Shown in pieces: positions 41,995 through 43,613 of a stretch of DNA of 43,613 bases. The translations under genes and the position numbers were made by a program. How positions within the stretch are numbered: position 1 is the stretch's first letter; each line of letters opens with the position of its first letter. The notes below the pieces were generated by a model. That model saw nothing but the letters and a program-made list of their open reading frames with translations. It did no database searches and had not been told where the DNA came from. Where the stretch lies: NCBI GenBank assembly GCA_947650875.1, contig CANSXE010000007.1, positions 1 to 43,613 of the forward strand, read 5' to 3'. This stretch comes from an uncultured Bacillota bacterium. Lineage in GTDB: Bacteria > Bacillota > Clostridia > Oscillospirales > Oscillospiraceae.

Positions 41995-42032
41995 TTGACT
42001 GGGCAGAAATTACTTTGTTCCTGCCCAGTCAA
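41995..42032. repeat. Perfect 12-bp inverted repeat upstream of the TRIC-type gene
   Basis: TTGACTGGGCAG (41995-42006) and its exact complement (42021-42032) enclose 14 bases. There is no T-run on either side, so it is unlikely to be a terminator. It would fold in the leader of the TRIC mRNA. Confidence 0.6.
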
Positions 42033-42067
42033 TCCTATGTTGGCATCTTTCAGGAGGGAACTGCCGA

Positions 42068-42907
42068 TTACCCCCTGCACATGCGGATTACTTCATCTAC
42101 AGTCATGTCTTGGGAAAGACCCAGATTGTTTAGTGTGCGTCCCTCGTCCAACTGCTTGTCCAGCAAAATGTAGGCGAGATTCACCACTGTATCAATGGCC
42201 GGCGTCTCCACGTGCGCAATTTTGGCCAGCGATTGGATGGCCCGGAGGGAGTAGGGGATATCCTCGGTTAAGAAGCGGTTATTTATGGTGTCCGGCCCCA
42301 TAATGCCGTTGTAGCAGTCCGCATGTTTGATCATCTGATATAGATCGCCCTCATACCCGTATTCATCTTGGAAGGTAGTGGTGACATCCCGCGCTTCGAC
42401 ACCGTATATCCTGCACAGTTCCAGTCGCTCTTTGTCAATGGCCATGATGAGCTTGATCTGACAGGGGACAAAATCGTGGTAGTACTCAAAATGAATGGCT
42501 TCATTTTCGATCATGGCAGTATAGAGCAGAGTGGGGCCGGGATGGAATTCAAAGTTCAGGTTGTCAAAGGTGACCTGAAGCAGGTCGGGGACCATGCGGT
42601 ACTCCGGAAGAACATGGCAGACAGCCCGTTCAACGACAGCGTTTTTGGTTGCAGGGTAAGCGGCCATGGTAATGTCATGTTTTTGGCCGCTGACCAGAAC
42701 ACGGCCGGGCTCCTGCAGGCGGCAGGCAAACAGGAGGGTGTCTGTTCCCGCTAGTACAATATCCGTTTTGCAGCCGGCGGCCTTCAGCGCATTGTGAAAC
42801 TCCATGCTGCCCATGGCAGTACAGTTTATGTGAGCAATCAGTATCTTTCTACAACAAAGTCCGTAGTTCAGCAACAGCAGCGGTGGTAATACTACCACCC
42901 AAGGCAA
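42068..42907 (-). pseudogene. NAD/NADP octopine/nopaline dehydrogenase family protein, N-terminal half of the Rossmann domain missing
   Basis: The frame is open for 279 codons. Family similarity begins around RKILIAHINCTAMGSMEFHN, the segment that in intact members follows the nucleotide-binding domain (the LNPGRTGGALEF region). It continues through AGTDTLLFACRLQEPG, the catalytic domain (NLNFEFHPGPTLLYTAMIEN) and the tail FLTEDIPYSLRAIQSLAKIA. The usual N-terminal GxGxxG region, about 100 residues, is absent. The first 19 residues (MPWVVVLPPLLLLNYGLCC) are antisense to another gene remnant. Without NAD(P) binding it should be inactive as an oxidoreductase. Members normally form opine-like N-carboxyalkyl amino acids. 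Confidence 0.75.
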
Positions 42908-43056
42908 AACTCAGCAACCACAGCAACCATCTGGTTACATTTGGTTACATTCCTCCAGAGCAAATAGGAGATCGTACAGACCCAGACTTCCTTGAAAGTG
43001 TTGGAGATGCAGCTTTTGGTGGAGATTTCAGTGACTGGCATGTAGAACCCTGGTAA
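42868..43056 (+). pseudogene. 3' remnant of a secreted-protein gene with a frameshifting 10-bp duplication
   Basis: After a stop codon at 42865-42867 the plus strand reads FSNSSGGNTTTQGKTQQPQQ, a Ser/Thr/Gln/Pro linker typical of secreted Firmicutes proteins, up to SGYI. Then TGGTTACATT is present twice in tandem (42932-42941 and 42942-42951), shifting the frame. Removing one copy joins the linker to PPEQIGDRTDPDFLE and a C-terminus ending DFSDWHVEPW. There is no start. The left end abuts the truncation point of the dehydrogenase gene. Confidence 0.55.
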
Positions 43057-43111
43057 TATCAGATATCTATATAGTGAATGGTAGATACAAACTAACCCCA
43101 GCATAACAACA

Positions 43112-43147
43112 AAGCTAGGCATTCAGAAAATATTTGATGCCTAGCTT
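43112..43147. terminator. Terminator after the secreted-protein remnant
   Basis: AAGCTAGGCAT (43112-43122) pairs with ATGCCTAGCTT (43137-43147) around a 14-base loop, followed by TCTTGTTATT. The flanks extend the pairing partly. Confidence 0.8.
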
Positions 43148-43268
43148 TCTTGTTATTCCAAATCCGTCAACATCCCCATATACTTTATGCACTTCGACGA
43201 ACTGGCACTTTTTAGAATCGGTTTTCAAGCATTATCAACACGGTGGGTAAAAGGGACACAAAATGTGA

Positions 43269-43511
43269 TCAGGTATAATTACGACCACAACAAAAAACGG
43301 TATAGATGTTGCCGTAAGAGAGGAGTATGATTCTGGCAAAGTATACGGCTGTTACTTTCAATATAGATATGGACCGTATAAGCAGTTTAAAAAACTACTA
43401 TTGAGGTCACACATTCCCGTATGTAGCCGCAAAGAGCTGATAAAATACATTGACGATCAGACAAAACTTTCTTCTGAAATATGGCACTTGAATCCACCAA
43501 GGAAGAAGTAA
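43269..43511 (+). pseudogene. Small ORF without a normal start codon, followed by a terminator
   Basis: An 80-codon open frame lies between stops. Its product includes GIDVAVREEYDSGKVYGCY and, further on, KELIKYIDDQTKLSS and a basic end (PPRKK). No ATG, GTG or TTG begins it, while TATAAT (43275-43280) lies within its first codons. It ends 22 bases before a strong terminator, so it is probably the remains of a real small gene. No family is recognised. The gap between 43148 and 43268 shows nothing else. Confidence 0.35.
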
Positions 43512-43533
43512 AAATAAACTGTTGAAGCAGATG

Positions 43534-43565
43534 GGCCAGATGTGAAAACATCTGGCCTATTTTTG
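43534..43565 (+). terminator. Intrinsic terminator
   Basis: A perfect 10-bp stem GGCCAGATGT/ACATCTGGCC (43534-43543, 43548-43557) with a GAAA loop, followed by TATTTTTG. Confidence 0.9.
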
Positions 43566-43575
43566 TAAATATGAA

Positions 43576-43598
43576 AACCACGGGCTATGCCCGTGGTT
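43576..43598. mobile_element. Hairpin resembling an IS200/IS605-type end
   Basis: AACCACGGG (43576-43584) and CCCGTGGTT (43590-43598) form a 9-bp stem with a 5-base loop (CTATG). Sub-terminal hairpins of the ACCACGGGC...GCCCGTGGT kind are common at the ends of IS200/IS605 elements in Firmicutes. The window ends 15 bases later, so the element itself cannot be confirmed. Confidence 0.35.
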
Positions 43599-43613
43599 CT
43601 AAAAAGGCTATGC

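Noticed and set aside
42892-43122. A 76-codon minus-strand frame in the degraded right end.
   Set aside because: It lies opposite the secreted-protein remnant, which has the more convincing composition, and it shows no motif.

Overview
This window looks like a chromosomal segment from a GC-rich, gut-type Clostridia (Oscillospirales, Flavonifractor/Lawsonibacter-like). That is inferred from strong AGGAGG-type ribosome binding sites, an SLH-anchored surface protein, a CBS-type family II pyrophosphatase, a solute-binding-protein sugar ABC system without its own ATPase, GH112 and KduI sugar enzymes, and TGTAGGG-bounded palindromic repeats. No 16S or other species marker is present, so the genus is a guess.

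Layout. 1-235: start of polA (minus). 341-675: a compact locus that reads as a type I toxin-antitoxin pair, with a 26-residue membrane peptide on plus and a convergent antisense RNA on minus, sharing one bidirectional terminator. 804-3296: MBOAT acyltransferase plus SGNH-like partner, for acylation of an extracytoplasmic glycan. 3453-4634: CPA2 cation/proton antiporter. 4687-6006: secreted SLH protein whose ribosome binding site lies in a hairpin. 6088-6696: double OB-fold SSB-like protein. 6835-10313 (minus): a UBA/DUF4342 membrane protein, PhoB-type regulator, flavodoxin-like protein and sensor kinase in one operon, with a palindromic repeat cluster between the last two. 10563-15882: an AT-richer restriction-modification island (small HTH protein, beta-class amino methyltransferase, C5-cytosine methyltransferase, McrB-type NTPase, LlaJI-type nuclease), with its own promoter and terminator. 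15984-21529 (minus): trmL-pgk-tpiA-gpmI-eno, the lower glycolytic block without gap. 21898-25549 (plus): cinA, CBS-DRTGG pyrophosphatase, cyclase-family hydrolase.

25626-33112 (minus): a tightly overlapping six-gene operon, in transcription order a membrane-anchored TIM-barrel-like protein, VTC (polyphosphate-polymerase-like) domain, DUF4956 membrane protein, CotH kinase-like protein, a large anchored glycosidase-like/HEAT protein, and a processive-type GT2 glycosyltransferase. This is the best candidate for a poorly described system: synthesis, trimming and possibly phosphorylation of an exported glycan.

33436-39985 (minus): a sugar-uptake and phosphorolysis operon (binding lipoprotein, two permeases, small membrane protein, GH112 phosphorylase, KduI) divergent from an AraC-family regulator (40337-41173). 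The right end (about 41240-43613) is degraded: a TRIC-type channel gene, an octopine-dehydrogenase-family gene lacking its Rossmann half, the 3' end of a secreted-protein gene with a 10-bp frameshifting duplication abutting it, a small startless ORF, and a hairpin of the kind found at IS200/IS605 ends.

No rRNA, tRNA, CRISPR array or complete insertion sequence was recognised. Promoters and hairpins were found by eye; no folding energies or database searches were run.
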